A stretch of DNA of 64,000 bases from Lacrimispora sp. BS-2. GTDB lineage: Bacteria; Bacillota; Clostridia; Lachnospirales; Lachnospiraceae. The stretch covers positions 3,906,001 to 3,970,000 of the forward strand of contig NZ_CP157940.1 of assembly GCF_040207125.1 (NCBI RefSeq). Reading direction: 5' to 3'. Positions 43,936-52,599 of this stretch are shown piece by piece; position 1 is the first letter of the stretch; each line of letters begins with the position of its first letter. The position numbers and the translations under genes are program-made. Under the pieces are notes generated by a model that was not told where the DNA came from, searched no databases, and saw only the letters and a program-made list of their open reading frames with translations.

Positions 43936-44784
43936 ATGTGGGATGGAATTTTATTATCTGGTTTTGCAGATGAAATCGATATGGACTTAGGAAAGCAGAT
44001 TGAAGTATTAAAGAAGCTGGATATTCATCATGTGGAGATGCGGGGGGTTAACGGGAAGGGCCTGGTAGAGCATTCCATAAATGAAGTAAAGGAAATCAAA
44101 AAGCAGCTTGATGAGGCGGGAATCCGTTTATCCTCTGTGGGCTCTCCCATTGGAAAGATAAAAATCACCGATGATTTTGCCCCTCACATGGAGCTTTACA
44201 GGCATACAGTGGAAATTGCCCATGTGATGGAAGTTCCATACATCCGTATGTTCAGCTTTTTCATGCCTGAGAATGAAAGCTATGCTCCTTACCGTGGAAA
44301 GGTCATGGACCAGCTGGGACAGTTTGCAGACTACGCAAAGACCAGCCAGGCCGTACTTCTTCATGAGAATGAAAAGGATATTTACGGAGATGTGGCGGAC
44401 CGTTGCATGGAAATCATGAAGGAATTCTACGGGGAGCACTTTAAAGCAGTCTTTGACTTTGCCAATTTCGTTCAGTGCAAACAGGACACCCTGGAAGCTT
44501 ATGAGATGTTAAAGCCCTACATTGCCTATATTCATGTAAAGGATGCCCTGTGGTCCGATGCCAGCGTGGTTCCAGCAGGCATGGGAAACGGACATGTGGA
44601 AGAAATCTTAAAGGTGCTGAAAGCCGGACGATATAAAGGATTTTTATCTCTGGAGCCCCATTTAAGTGATTTTGCAGGGTTTCATGCCTTGGAGCAGAAT
44701 GTTTCCCAAAAGAAAAAGATGAGCGGAGAAGAAGCATTTACCATGGCATATGAATCTCTTAAAAAGATATTAGAAAAAATCTAA
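43936..44784 (+). CDS. Sugar phosphate isomerase/epimerase (AP-endonuclease-2 TIM barrel)
   Basis: Predicted metal-dependent isomerase, epimerase or lyase acting on a keto-sugar or inosose. The 282-residue protein has the TIM-barrel metal ligands in VLLHENEKDIYGD (Glu, His side), AVFDFANFVQ (Asp) and YIHVKDALW (His). ATG 43936 follows AAGGAG at 9 bases and is preferred over ATG 43915, which lies at the repeat end. Together with the two oxidoreductases it resembles clusters that oxidise a sugar ring to a keto form and then rearrange or cleave it. Confidence 0.87.
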   Translation: MWDGILLSGFADEIDMDLGKQIEVLKKLDIHHVEMRGVNGKGLVEHSINEVKEIKKQLDEAGIRLSSVGSPIGKIKITDDFAPHMELYRHTVEIAHVMEVPYIRMFSFFMPENESYAPYRGKVMDQLGQFADYAKTSQAVLLHENEKDIYGDVADRCMEIMKEFYGEHFKAVFDFANFVQCKQDTLEAYEMLKPYIAYIHVKDALWSDASVVPAGMGNGHVEEILKVLKAGRYKGFLSLEPHLSDFAGFHALEQNVSQKKKMSGEEAFTMAYESLKKILEKI

Positions 44785-44841
44785 CCGAATTAAGTAGGGC
44801 GCGGATTGCAAGTATCCGCTTGACCCATATAAAATACAACT

Positions 44842-44894
44842 AAAAAGCGTATCTAAGAGTCCGGTCAGACGGAAACTCCTGGATACGCTTTTTT
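44842..44894 (+). terminator. Terminator of the oxidoreductase operon
   Basis: AAAAAGCGTATC and GATACGCTTTTT form a 12-bp stem. An inner TCCG/CGGA stem sits in the loop, and six T close the stem. A small GCGGAT/ATCCGC hairpin lies just before it (44801-44819). Confidence 0.9.
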
Positions 44895-44919
44895 CCTGCC
44901 CCAGGGACAGAGCTCTGTC

Positions 44920-45696
44920 CTATGGTTCAGACGCGATCTCAATGGTACAGCCCAATTCCCGGCAGCTGGAGCTGAATTCATCATCAGGCATCTGCTCGGT
45001 CAATATATAATCAAACTGCCCGATCTCTCCGAAGGTCATGAGAGAGGTACGCCCAAATTTTGAGGAATCTGCCAGAAGATAATGCTTTTGGCTCTTTTTT
45101 AACGCCGTTTTCTTAATGATGTATTCCTCTGTGGAAGCGTTGCAGACCCCGGCCTGAAGGGAAACTCCTGTGCAGGCCATAAATGCCCGGACAATGTTAT
45201 AATCCTCTAAGTATTCCACGCAGGCGCTGCCTACCAGGGAAGCGGTATTCCTTTTTAAAGACCCGGGCAGAACGATCAGGTTAATGTTTGGATAATTCAT
45301 GGATTTGTTGATGACCTGGAGGCTGTTGGTAATAACCGTTACCATGTTCAAATGGGCCAGGTGATCCACAATGTTCATGGTGGTGGTCCCGCTGTCAATG
45401 AATATGATATCCCTCTCCCGCACAAAGGAAGCGGCCAGTGCGGCGATCCTCTGCTTGCTCTGGGCATTTTTGCCGGCACGTTCATGGAAGGCGACCAGAT
45501 TGGGGACAGGGGACGCATTTTCACATGCAATGACGCCGCCGTAGACCTTTTCCACGGTACCCCGGGCAACAAGGATATCTAAGTCCCGGCGAAGGGTGTT
45601 TTTTGAAATTTCAAACTCTTCACACAGGGCATCAATGGAGGCTGTTCTGTGCTCCAGTATATATTGTTCCAGTTGGTCGATTCGGGAAATTCTCAT
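44920..45696 (-). CDS. iolR: DeoR-family repressor of the inositol operon
   Basis: Transcriptional repressor of 258 residues. It has an N-terminal DeoR helix-turn-helix (about 20-55, SIDALCEEFEISKNTLRRDLD) and a C-terminal sugar-phosphate sensor domain with IFIDSGTTTMNIVDHL and the LADSSKFGR motif. AAGGAG precedes the ATG. It is divergent from the iol operon and between the two promoters lies a run of 11-mers very close to the Bacillus subtilis IolR operator consensus, which supports the name. The iol role is inferred from position and operator. Confidence 0.88.
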   Translation of the reverse strand: MRISRIDQLEQYILEHRTASIDALCEEFEISKNTLRRDLDILVARGTVEKVYGGVIACENASPVPNLVAFHERAGKNAQSKQRIAALAASFVRERDIIFIDSGTTTMNIVDHLAHLNMVTVITNSLQVINKSMNYPNINLIVLPGSLKRNTASLVGSACVEYLEDYNIVRAFMACTGVSLQAGVCNASTEEYIIKKTALKKSQKHYLLADSSKFGRTSLMTFGEIGQFDYILTEQMPDDEFSSSCRELGCTIEIASEP

Positions 45697-45744
45697 AGGT
45701 GTACTCCTTGCTTAGCTGCCTCTCCGGCATGCTGTTATAGTTAG

Positions 45745-45773
45745 ATTATAGCAGATGTGCAAGAAAATATCAA
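45745..45773 (-). promoter_or_regulatory. Promoter of the iolR-like gene
   Basis: On the minus strand: TTGATA (45773-45768), a 17-base spacer and TATAAT (45750-45745). Confidence 0.75.
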
Positions 45774-45777
45774 GAAG

Positions 45778-45810
45778 TAACCAACATTTAACCAATATTT
45801 AAAAAATATT
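45778..45810. promoter_or_regulatory. IolR-type operator: three tandem 11-mers
   Basis: TAACCAACATT, TAACCAATATT and TAAAAAATATT follow one another without gap. The published B. subtilis IolR operator is a tandem of WRAYCAADARD 11-mers; the second unit here fits 10 of 11 positions and the first 9 of 11. The run lies between the divergent promoters. Confidence 0.72.
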
Positions 45811-45821
45811 ACAAGATTATC

Positions 45822-45850
45822 TTGACCAATGCCTTAGAAAGTGCTAAGAT
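45822..45850 (+). promoter_or_regulatory. Promoter of the iol operon
   Basis: TTGACC (45822-45827), a 17-base spacer and TAAGAT (45845-45850). Confidence 0.8.
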
Positions 45851-45856
45851 ATAACC

Positions 45857-46052
45857 ATAATATAACACAAATGAAATCAAAACATGATCATAAGGGGGAA
45901 GGGTAAGAAAAACTCTTATTGTCACTGATGAAATGGTGGCGGGGTCAGGAAGTGTGATTTCCTCCTCAATACCGGAAAAGAGATGATTAGGGCTGACGCG
46001 GCGGAGATTCCCCCAGTCTGTGGGATTGAAGCCCGGTTAAAGGAGAAGAAGT
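45857..46052 (+). promoter_or_regulatory. Long, possibly structured leader of the iol operon
   Basis: About 195 bases separate the promoter from the first iol start codon. Possible small stems are TAAGA/TCTTA, AGGAA/TTCCT, CCCA-GTCTG-TGGG and an outer GGGCT/AGCCC. No T run, no T-box GGTGGNACCGCG motif and no riboswitch consensus I know is present. It has two possible 11-14 codon reading frames without a ribosome binding site. Identity unknown. Confidence 0.4.
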
Positions 46053-46901
46053 ATGGGATTAGTAAAAATGAAGGAATTGCTGAATCAGGCCTCAGAAAAA
46101 AACAGGGCGGTCGGAGCCTTCAGCGTGGGAAACCTTGAGATGGTGAAGGGAGCTGTAAAGGCAGCAGAAGATATGAATACTCCCATTATCTTACAGATCG
46201 CGGAAGTGCGTCTTCCCCATTCCCCGCTGACCCTGATGGGACCCATGATGGTGGAGGCGGCAAAGAATGCAAAGGTCGACATCGCAGTTCATTTAGATCA
46301 CGGCAAGACCATTCAGGTGTTAAAGCAGGCCTTGGATTATGGGTTCACCTCCGTGATGATGGATGGTTCCAACCTTCCATTTGAAGAGAATATGGCAAAG
46401 ACCCTGGAAGCGGTTAATCTTGCCAGGGAATATGGAGCCACCGTAGAAGCGGAGCTTGGACTGGTGGGCGGCAGCGAGGATGGGAGCACGGATGAGGGGA
46501 TCCGCTGCACGAATCCTGAAGATGCCGGAACTTTTTGCCAGAGGACCGGCGTGGACGCTTTGGCAGTAGCAATCGGTAATGCCCACGGAAATTATCCGGT
46601 GGCTCCCAGACTGGCCTTTGATGTTCTGGAAGCCATTGATCAGAAGACCAACGTACCTCTGGTTCTTCACGGCGGGACCGGAATTACTCCGGAGGACTTT
46701 AGGAAAGCCATAGGTCTTGGAATCCGGAAGATCAACATTGCCACGGCCAGCTTTGACAGTCTGACTAAGGAAGCTGCAAAGTATCTGGAATCGGAAGGAA
46801 AACATGATTATTTCGGGCTGAATGAAGCCATGGTTCAGGGAGTGTATGAGAATGTAAAGCAGCATATCAGGATCTTTAGCTGTGTGGAGCCGCTTACATA
46901 A
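46053..46901 (+). CDS. iolJ: Class II aldolase, probable 6-phospho-5-dehydro-2-deoxygluconate aldolase
   Basis: Cleaves 2-deoxy-5-keto-gluconate 6-phosphate to dihydroxyacetone phosphate and malonate semialdehyde. The 282-residue class II fructose-bisphosphate-aldolase fold has zinc ligands in VHLDHGK (His), the VEAELGLVGG strand (Glu), and late HGGTG and GIRKINIATAS phosphate-binding segments. AAAGGAG lies before the ATG. Placement at the head of an operon holding all other inositol enzymes identifies it as the IolJ step; by sequence alone a tagatose- or fructose-bisphosphate aldolase could not be excluded. Confidence 0.85.
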   Translation: MGLVKMKELLNQASEKNRAVGAFSVGNLEMVKGAVKAAEDMNTPIILQIAEVRLPHSPLTLMGPMMVEAAKNAKVDIAVHLDHGKTIQVLKQALDYGFTSVMMDGSNLPFEENMAKTLEAVNLAREYGATVEAELGLVGGSEDGSTDEGIRCTNPEDAGTFCQRTGVDALAVAIGNAHGNYPVAPRLAFDVLEAIDQKTNVPLVLHGGTGITPEDFRKAIGLGIRKINIATASFDSLTKEAAKYLESEGKHDYFGLNEAMVQGVYENVKQHIRIFSCVEPLT

Positions 46902-47040
46902 GGCCGGACAGACCGCTCACTTTTTTGTGATTTACCGTGTGCCAAATTCCATGTATGAAACTATAAAATAAAACCGCTTAAAGCATCCGTTTTTCATAAC
47001 ATTTTGTGTTTTAAGCCAAGAGAAAGGAAAGGATATAAAA

Positions 47041-48552
47041 ATGGGAGAAGTAAAAAAATTAAAGTATCTTGTAAATGGCCAATGGAAGGAATCAACAACA
47101 GATAAGTATTCTGATGCCTACGATCCCAGTACCGGCGAAGTAATTGCCAAAGTACCATGCTGTACTCCGGCAGAAGTGGAAGAAGCTGTGGAGGCAGCCA
47201 AAGCGGCGTTTCCGTCCTGGTCATCTACTCCTGTGATAAAAAGAGTCCAGGTACTTTATAAGCTCAGGGATCTGCTCATAGAGCATATGGATGAACTGAC
47301 CATGCTGGTAGCAAAAGAGAATGGTAAAAACTGGGAAGAGGCTCAGGGTGATGTACTGAAAGCCAAAGAAGGTACCGAACAGGCCATAAGTGCCCCGTCA
47401 CTGATGATGGGAGACAGCCTGATGGACGCTTCCACCGGATTTGATACGGTGCTGTACCGTATGCCTCTGGGGGTATTTGCCGGCATCGTGCCATTTAATT
47501 TCCCGGCAATGATACCTATGGGCTGGATGACCCCCATGTGTATCGCCTGCGGCAACACCATAGTACTAAAGGCAGCATCCTTTACCCCACAAACCTGTAT
47601 GCGGATCGCAGAACTGTATAAAGAAGCAGGGCTGCCGGATGGCGTTATTAATATTGTCACCTGCTCCAGAAAAGAAGCAGAGATTCTTCTCACCCATCCC
47701 GACATCAAAGGAATCAGCTTCGTAGGTTCTACATCTGTAGGCATGCATATTTACTCCACTGCTGCAGCCACAGGTAAGAGAGTTCAGGCTCTCTGCGAAG
47801 CCAAGAACCATGCCCTGGTTTTAAATGATGCTCCGGTAAAGCGGGTAGCTGCGGGAATTATTAATTCTTCTTTCGGATGCGCGGGAGAAAGATGTATGGC
47901 TCTGCCTGTTATAGTAGCACAGGAGGGAATAGCCGATGCCCTTGTGGCGGAGATAATAGCTCAGGCCAAGACTCTTAAAGTGGGTCCTGCCTATGATAAG
48001 AGCACAAAACTCGGCCCGGTTGTAAATAAGGCTCATAAAGATTCCATTGTGAAGTGGATCGAAAAAGGATTAGAAGAAGGTGCAGAGCTTGTACTGGATG
48101 GACGGGACATTGCAGTCGAAGGCTGCAAAGGCGGTTTTTACTTAGGACCCACAATATTTGATCATGTGACGCCCGACATGAGCATAGGAGAAAAAGAAAT
48201 CTTCGGATCGGTACTGTGCATCAAGAGAGTGAAGACCTTTGAAGAGGGATTGAAGATAATGAATGCCAATCCATATGCAAATGGTTCTGTTATCTTTACC
48301 CAGAGTGGTCACTATGCCAGAGAGTTTGCCAGACACACGGACGGCGGTATGATCGGCATCAATGTAGGAATTCCGGTTCCGGTAGGCATGTTTCCTTTCA
48401 ACGGCAAGAAACTGTCGTTCATCGGAGATCTGCACTGCTTAGGCAAGGACGGATATAGATTCTTCACAGAAAATAAAGTTGTCACCAGCAGGTGGTTCGA
48501 CGAAGAAACCGGAGAATCCACAAACGTGAATACCTGGGATGGCACAATCTAA
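47041..48552 (+). CDS. iolA: Methylmalonate/malonate semialdehyde dehydrogenase
   Basis: Oxidises malonate semialdehyde to acetyl-CoA and CO2 with NAD+ and CoA, the last step of inositol breakdown. It has 503 residues of the aldehyde dehydrogenase fold: PFNFPAMIPMGWM, GSTSVGMHIYSTAA and the catalytic Cys in NSSFGCAGERCMALPV, all typical of MmsA/IolA. GAAAGGAAAGG lies upstream of the ATG. The gap of 139 bases after the aldolase gene shows no promoter I can support. Confidence 0.94.
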   Translation: MGEVKKLKYLVNGQWKESTTDKYSDAYDPSTGEVIAKVPCCTPAEVEEAVEAAKAAFPSWSSTPVIKRVQVLYKLRDLLIEHMDELTMLVAKENGKNWEEAQGDVLKAKEGTEQAISAPSLMMGDSLMDASTGFDTVLYRMPLGVFAGIVPFNFPAMIPMGWMTPMCIACGNTIVLKAASFTPQTCMRIAELYKEAGLPDGVINIVTCSRKEAEILLTHPDIKGISFVGSTSVGMHIYSTAAATGKRVQALCEAKNHALVLNDAPVKRVAAGIINSSFGCAGERCMALPVIVAQEGIADALVAEIIAQAKTLKVGPAYDKSTKLGPVVNKAHKDSIVKWIEKGLEEGAELVLDGRDIAVEGCKGGFYLGPTIFDHVTPDMSIGEKEIFGSVLCIKRVKTFEEGLKIMNANPYANGSVIFTQSGHYAREFARHTDGGMIGINVGIPVPVGMFPFNGKKLSFIGDLHCLGKDGYRFFTENKVVTSRWFDEETGESTNVNTWDGTI

Positions 48553-48570
48553 AGGATGCCGCCAATGATG

Positions 48571-48616
48571 GAAAAAACGCCCTGCAAGGTGGTTAAACCT
48601 TGCAGTGTGTTTTTTC
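48571..48616 (+). terminator. Terminator-like hairpin inside the iol operon
   Basis: GAAAAAAC...CTGCAAGG pairs with CCTTGCAG...GTTTTTTC around an 8-base loop, and the distal arm ends in six T. It lies between iolA and iolC, so it may attenuate the five downstream genes. Confidence 0.75.
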
Positions 48617-48637
48617 ACGCAATGGGAGGGATGTAAC

Positions 48638-49672
48638 ATGGAATATATAAAATTTGATGAAACCAGAGAGTTGGATTTAATTCTTCTTGGAAGGGTAGCT
48701 ATTGATTTCAATCCGGCTTATAATGAGTATGTAAAAGAGGAATTCAAGCCGTTAAAAAAGGTGCACATGTTTGAAAAGTTTGTGGGAGGTTCTCCGGCTA
48801 ACATTGCAGTAGGTGTGACCAGACATGGCATGAAGGCAGGATTCATCGGGAAAGTATCGGATGACCAGTTCGGTGAATTTGTAGTGGATTATTTCAATGA
48901 ACAGGGAATCGATACCACTCATATTACAAAATGCAAAAATGGAGAAAAGCTGGGACTGACCTTCACGGAAATGCTTTCTTCCAGTGACAGCAATATCCTG
49001 ATGTACCGGAACTGCATTGCTGACTTGCAGCTGGACGTAGAAGACATAGACGAAGGGTATATCAGGAAAGCAAAAGCAATTTTGATATCAGGTACGGCGC
49101 TTGCACAAAGCCCGTCAAGAGAAGCAGCCCTTAAGGCGGTCATGCTGGCAAAGAGAAACGATGTCAGGATTATCTTTGATATTGATTACAGGGCCTATAA
49201 CTGGAAAAATGAGGATGAAATATCCATTTACTATTCCACAGTTGCCAAAGAAGCTGATATTATTATGGGATCAAGGGAAGAATTTAACCTGACGGAAAAA
49301 CTGATCAAACCGGGCATGACAGACGAAGAGAGTGCATCCCTGTGGCAGAGCTATCGTGCCAGGATCGTGGTCATCAAGCATGGAATGAAGGGGTCTACTG
49401 CATATACCTGCGACGGACAGTCATTTTCCATCAAGCCGTTCCCGGTAGAGGCCAGAAAAGGATTTGGCGGCGGTGACGGATATGGTTCAGGCTTCCTGTA
49501 CGGTCTTTACCAGGGCTGGGATATTATTGACTGCCTGGAGTTTGGTTCTGCAGAGGCTTCCATGATGGTAAAGAGCAATAATTGCTCGGATTCCCTGCCC
49601 ACACCGGAGGAAGTGCATGCATTTATAAAAGAAGAAAAGGAAAAGTTTGGTGAAATGATTGCCCGTGTATAA
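48638..49672 (+). CDS. iolC: 5-dehydro-2-deoxygluconokinase
   Basis: Phosphorylates 2-deoxy-5-keto-gluconate at C6 with ATP. The 344-residue PfkB-family kinase has GGSPANIAVGVTRHG near residue 50, the FDIDYRAYNW segment typical of IolC, and the catalytic GFGGGDGYGSGFLYGL (Asp about 286). ATG 48638 follows GGGAGGG; upstream in-frame codons from 48605 fall inside the hairpin region. Confidence 0.95.
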   Translation: MEYIKFDETRELDLILLGRVAIDFNPAYNEYVKEEFKPLKKVHMFEKFVGGSPANIAVGVTRHGMKAGFIGKVSDDQFGEFVVDYFNEQGIDTTHITKCKNGEKLGLTFTEMLSSSDSNILMYRNCIADLQLDVEDIDEGYIRKAKAILISGTALAQSPSREAALKAVMLAKRNDVRIIFDIDYRAYNWKNEDEISIYYSTVAKEADIIMGSREEFNLTEKLIKPGMTDEESASLWQSYRARIVVIKHGMKGSTAYTCDGQSFSIKPFPVEARKGFGGGDGYGSGFLYGLYQGWDIIDCLEFGSAEASMMVKSNNCSDSLPTPEEVHAFIKEEKEKFGEMIARV

Positions 49673-49693
49673 TAAGATAAAGGAGAGCGGAAC

Positions 49694-51625
49694 ATGTCAA
49701 AAACAATAAGAATGACAACAGCACAGGCACTTGTGAAGTTCCTGGATAACCAGTATGTTTCTGTTGATGGAGCGGAAACAAAGTTTGTTGAAGGTGTTTT
49801 TACTATTTTCGGTCATGGAATCGCGGTTGGCTTAGGAGAGGCTCTGGATACGGATCCCGGACAGCTTAAGGTGCTTCAGGGAAGAAATGAGCAGGGGATG
49901 TGCCACACGGCCATTGCATTTTCAAAGCAGAGTAACCGGAAGAAAATCATTCCGTGCGCCTCATCCGTGGGACCTGGTGCGGCCAATATGGTAACGGCCT
50001 GTGCAACCGCTACGGTAAATAATATTCCGCTTCTGGTATTTCCGGCGGATACCTTTGCCTCCAGACAGCCTGATCCGGTATTGCAGCAGCTGGAGCAAAG
50101 CAGCAGCCTTGCGGCCACCACCAATGATGCGTTCAAACCAGTGTGTAAATACTGGGACAGGATCACCAGACCGGAAATGATCATGAGCGCTTTGATCAAT
50201 GCCATGCGTGTGCTGACGGATCCGGCAGAAACCGGAGCGTGCTGCATTTCCATCTGTCAGGATGTGGAAGGCGAATCCTATGATTATCCGGATTATTTTT
50301 TTAAGAAACGGGTACACCGGATTACCAGGCCTCTTGCGGTGGAAGAGGAACTGGATGAGATCGCAGACATCATTGCAGAGGCAAAGAAACCCCTTGTAAT
50401 CGTAGGCGGAGGAGTCCGCTACTCTGATGCGGGAGAAACTGTAGAAAAATTTTGTGAAGAATTTAACATACCCTTTGGAGAAACACAGGGAGGGAAGAGT
50501 GCCTGTAAATCAAGCCATCCCTGCTGCCTTGGCGGAATTGGAGTTACCGGCACCTATGCCTCCAATGTGATCGCAAAGGATGCAGATGTGGTGATCGCCA
50601 TCGGAACCAGGCTGAGCGATTTTACCACAAGTTCAAAGTGGCTGTTTAAAAGGGAAGATGTCAGATTTGTGACCATCAATAACAGCAGATTTCATGCATA
50701 TAAGATGGATGCGGTCAAGGCAGTGGGAGATGCAAAAGTAACCCTTCAGGCCCTGACGGAAAAGCTTAAGGAAAAACAGTATGTGTCCCAGTACAAAAAC
50801 GAGATCGCTGATGCAAAAAGTAAATGGGCTGAAGAAATGGAGCGTTTGGGCAGCATCGAATACACAGGTGATGATTTTGAACCCAACATAAAAGCACGGG
50901 ATCCCAGGACTATCCCGGAGTTTGTCCGTTTGACCAATGGAAAGATCACCCAGACCGCCGCACTTGCAGCAATCAGAAGGGTCATTGATGAAGATGCCAC
51001 CATCATTACGGCAGGAGGCTCTCTTCCAAGCTGTATGCAGCGTATGTGGACGACCGACAAGCGGGGCGGATACCATGCGGAGTACGGGTATTCCTGTATG
51101 GGGTATGAAGTGGCGGCCACACTGGGCGTTAAATTTGCGGAGCCTGAAACAGAAGTTTACTGTGTTGTAGGTGACTCCAGCTTCCAGATGCTCCACAGCG
51201 AGATCATGACCATTATGCAGGAAAGGCAGAAGGTCAACATTCTGATATTTGATAACTGCGGCTTTGGCTGTATCAACAATCTGGAAATGAACCACGGAAT
51301 TGGAAGCCTTGCCACGGAATTCCGCTATTCGGACGGGAAAAAGCCTTCAGGGGATTTAATTCCCGTTGATTATGCCAAAATAGGGGAGGGTTATGGCCTG
51401 AAAGCTTATACCTGCAGAACCATCAAAGAACTGGAAGAGGCTCTGGAAGATGCCAAAAAACAGGAAAGAGCCTGTCTGTTTGATTTAAAAGTGATCCCCA
51501 AGACCATGTCCGATGGGTATGAATCCTGGTGGAATGTAGGAATTGCCACAACCTCGGAAAAGGGCAGTGTAAGAGAAGCATGGGATAGGGTCATGGAAGG
51601 CAGAAATGAAGCCAGAAAGTATTGA
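49694..51625 (+). CDS. iolD: 3D-(3,5/4)-trihydroxycyclohexane-1,2-dione acylhydrolase
   Basis: Thiamine-diphosphate-dependent hydrolase that opens the inositol-derived ring to 5-deoxy-glucuronate. It has 643 residues with the three-domain ThDP fold: pyrimidine-binding N-terminus with the conserved Glu region (GRNEQGMCHTAIAF), a middle domain (GGGVRYSDAGE), and the pyrophosphate-binding GDSSFQMLHSEIMTIM...NCGFGCINN motif. AAAGGAGAG precedes the ATG, 21 bases after iolC. Confidence 0.96.
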   Translation: MSKTIRMTTAQALVKFLDNQYVSVDGAETKFVEGVFTIFGHGIAVGLGEALDTDPGQLKVLQGRNEQGMCHTAIAFSKQSNRKKIIPCASSVGPGAANMVTACATATVNNIPLLVFPADTFASRQPDPVLQQLEQSSSLAATTNDAFKPVCKYWDRITRPEMIMSALINAMRVLTDPAETGACCISICQDVEGESYDYPDYFFKKRVHRITRPLAVEEELDEIADIIAEAKKPLVIVGGGVRYSDAGETVEKFCEEFNIPFGETQGGKSACKSSHPCCLGGIGVTGTYASNVIAKDADVVIAIGTRLSDFTTSSKWLFKREDVRFVTINNSRFHAYKMDAVKAVGDAKVTLQALTEKLKEKQYVSQYKNEIADAKSKWAEEMERLGSIEYTGDDFEPNIKARDPRTIPEFVRLTNGKITQTAALAAIRRVIDEDATIITAGGSLPSCMQRMWTTDKRGGYHAEYGYSCMGYEVAATLGVKFAEPETEVYCVVGDSSFQMLHSEIMTIMQERQKVNILIFDNCGFGCINNLEMNHGIGSLATEFRYSDGKKPSGDLIPVDYAKIGEGYGLKAYTCRTIKELEEALEDAKKQERACLFDLKVIPKTMSDGYESWWNVGIATTSEKGSVREAWDRVMEGRNEARKY

Positions 51626-51676
51626 TGTCGTAAAACCGGCGGTATAAAAAATATGATAAAACAGGGGGATTCAAAC

Positions 51677-52576
51677 ATGTTAAACAAGGAGAAAGTGAAA
51701 TTAGGAATCGCACCGATTGCATGGACCAATGATGATTTGCCGGATCTGGGGAAGGAAAATACCTTTGAACAGTGTGTCAGCGAAATGGCCCTGGCAGGCT
51801 TCACCGGTTCCGAGGTAGGCAACAAATATCCAAGAGATGTGGAAAGCTTAAAAAAGGCATTAGACCTTCGTGGCGTAGAGATCTGCAACGCCTGGTTTTC
51901 CACCTTTCTGATCAGCAGGCCTTATGAGGAGACGGAAGAAGGATTTGAAAAGCATGTGGCTTTCCTGGCAGCCATGGGAGCCAAGGTCGTAGGTGTTTCC
52001 GAGCAGAGCTACAGCACACAGGGGATCCAGGACCAGCCTGTGTTCGAAGGAAAGCATGAGATGGATGACAGGGAATGGAATCTTCTGTGCGAGGGCTTAA
52101 ACCGCCTTGGAAAGCTTTCCAAGGAAAAATACGGGGTGGCTTTGACCTTCCATCACCATATGGGAACTGTTGTCCAGAGTGCAGCAGAAGTGGAACGCAT
52201 GATGGCTGGCACTGATCCGGAATATGTGAGCCTGTTATTTGACAGCGGCCATTTTGCATACTGCGGCGAGGACCCTGTTGCTATGGTGGAAAAGTATGTG
52301 GGACGCATCAAACATGTACATTTAAAGGACATCCGCCCGGAGATCGTGAAAAAGGTAAAAGAGGAAAAAATGAGCTTCCTGGCAGGGGTCCGGGCAGGTG
52401 CATTTACCATTCCAGGAGACGGCTGCGTGGATTTTGATCCGATTTTTAAGGTACTGGAGAAAGCTTCTTATGAAGGATACATGGTAGTGGAAGCAGAGCA
52501 GGATCCTGCAAAGGCAAATCCTCTGGAATATGCCATCCGCTCAAGAAAATTCATAGCCGAAAAGACCGGTCTTTAA
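51677..52576 (+). CDS. iolE: Inosose dehydratase
   Basis: Removes water from 2-keto-myo-inositol to give the trihydroxycyclohexane-dione used by IolD. The 299-residue TIM barrel begins [17 protein letters not shown] and has [20 protein letters not shown] and [12 protein letters not shown], the metal-ligand segments of IolE. ATG 51677 follows AGGGGGA; the upstream in-frame ATG 51653 has no such site. Confidence 0.95.
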   Translation: MLNKEKVKLGIAPIAWTNDDLPDLGKENTFEQCVSEMALAGFTGSEVGNKYPRDVESLKKALDLRGVEICNAWFSTFLISRPYEETEEGFEKHVAFLAAMGAKVVGVSEQSYSTQGIQDQPVFEGKHEMDDREWNLLCEGLNRLGKLSKEKYGVALTFHHHMGTVVQSAAEVERMMAGTDPEYVSLLFDSGHFAYCGEDPVAMVEKYVGRIKHVHLKDIRPEIVKKVKEEKMSFLAGVRAGAFTIPGDGCVDFDPIFKVLEKASYEGYMVVEAEQDPAKANPLEYAIRSRKFIAEKTGL

Positions 52577-52599
52577 GAAAAGAGAAGGAGAAGAAAATT

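Noticed and set aside
45857..46052. T-box or known riboswitch in the iol leader
   Set aside because: No T-box core, S-box, cobalamin-box or glycine motifs were found; left as an unknown leader.
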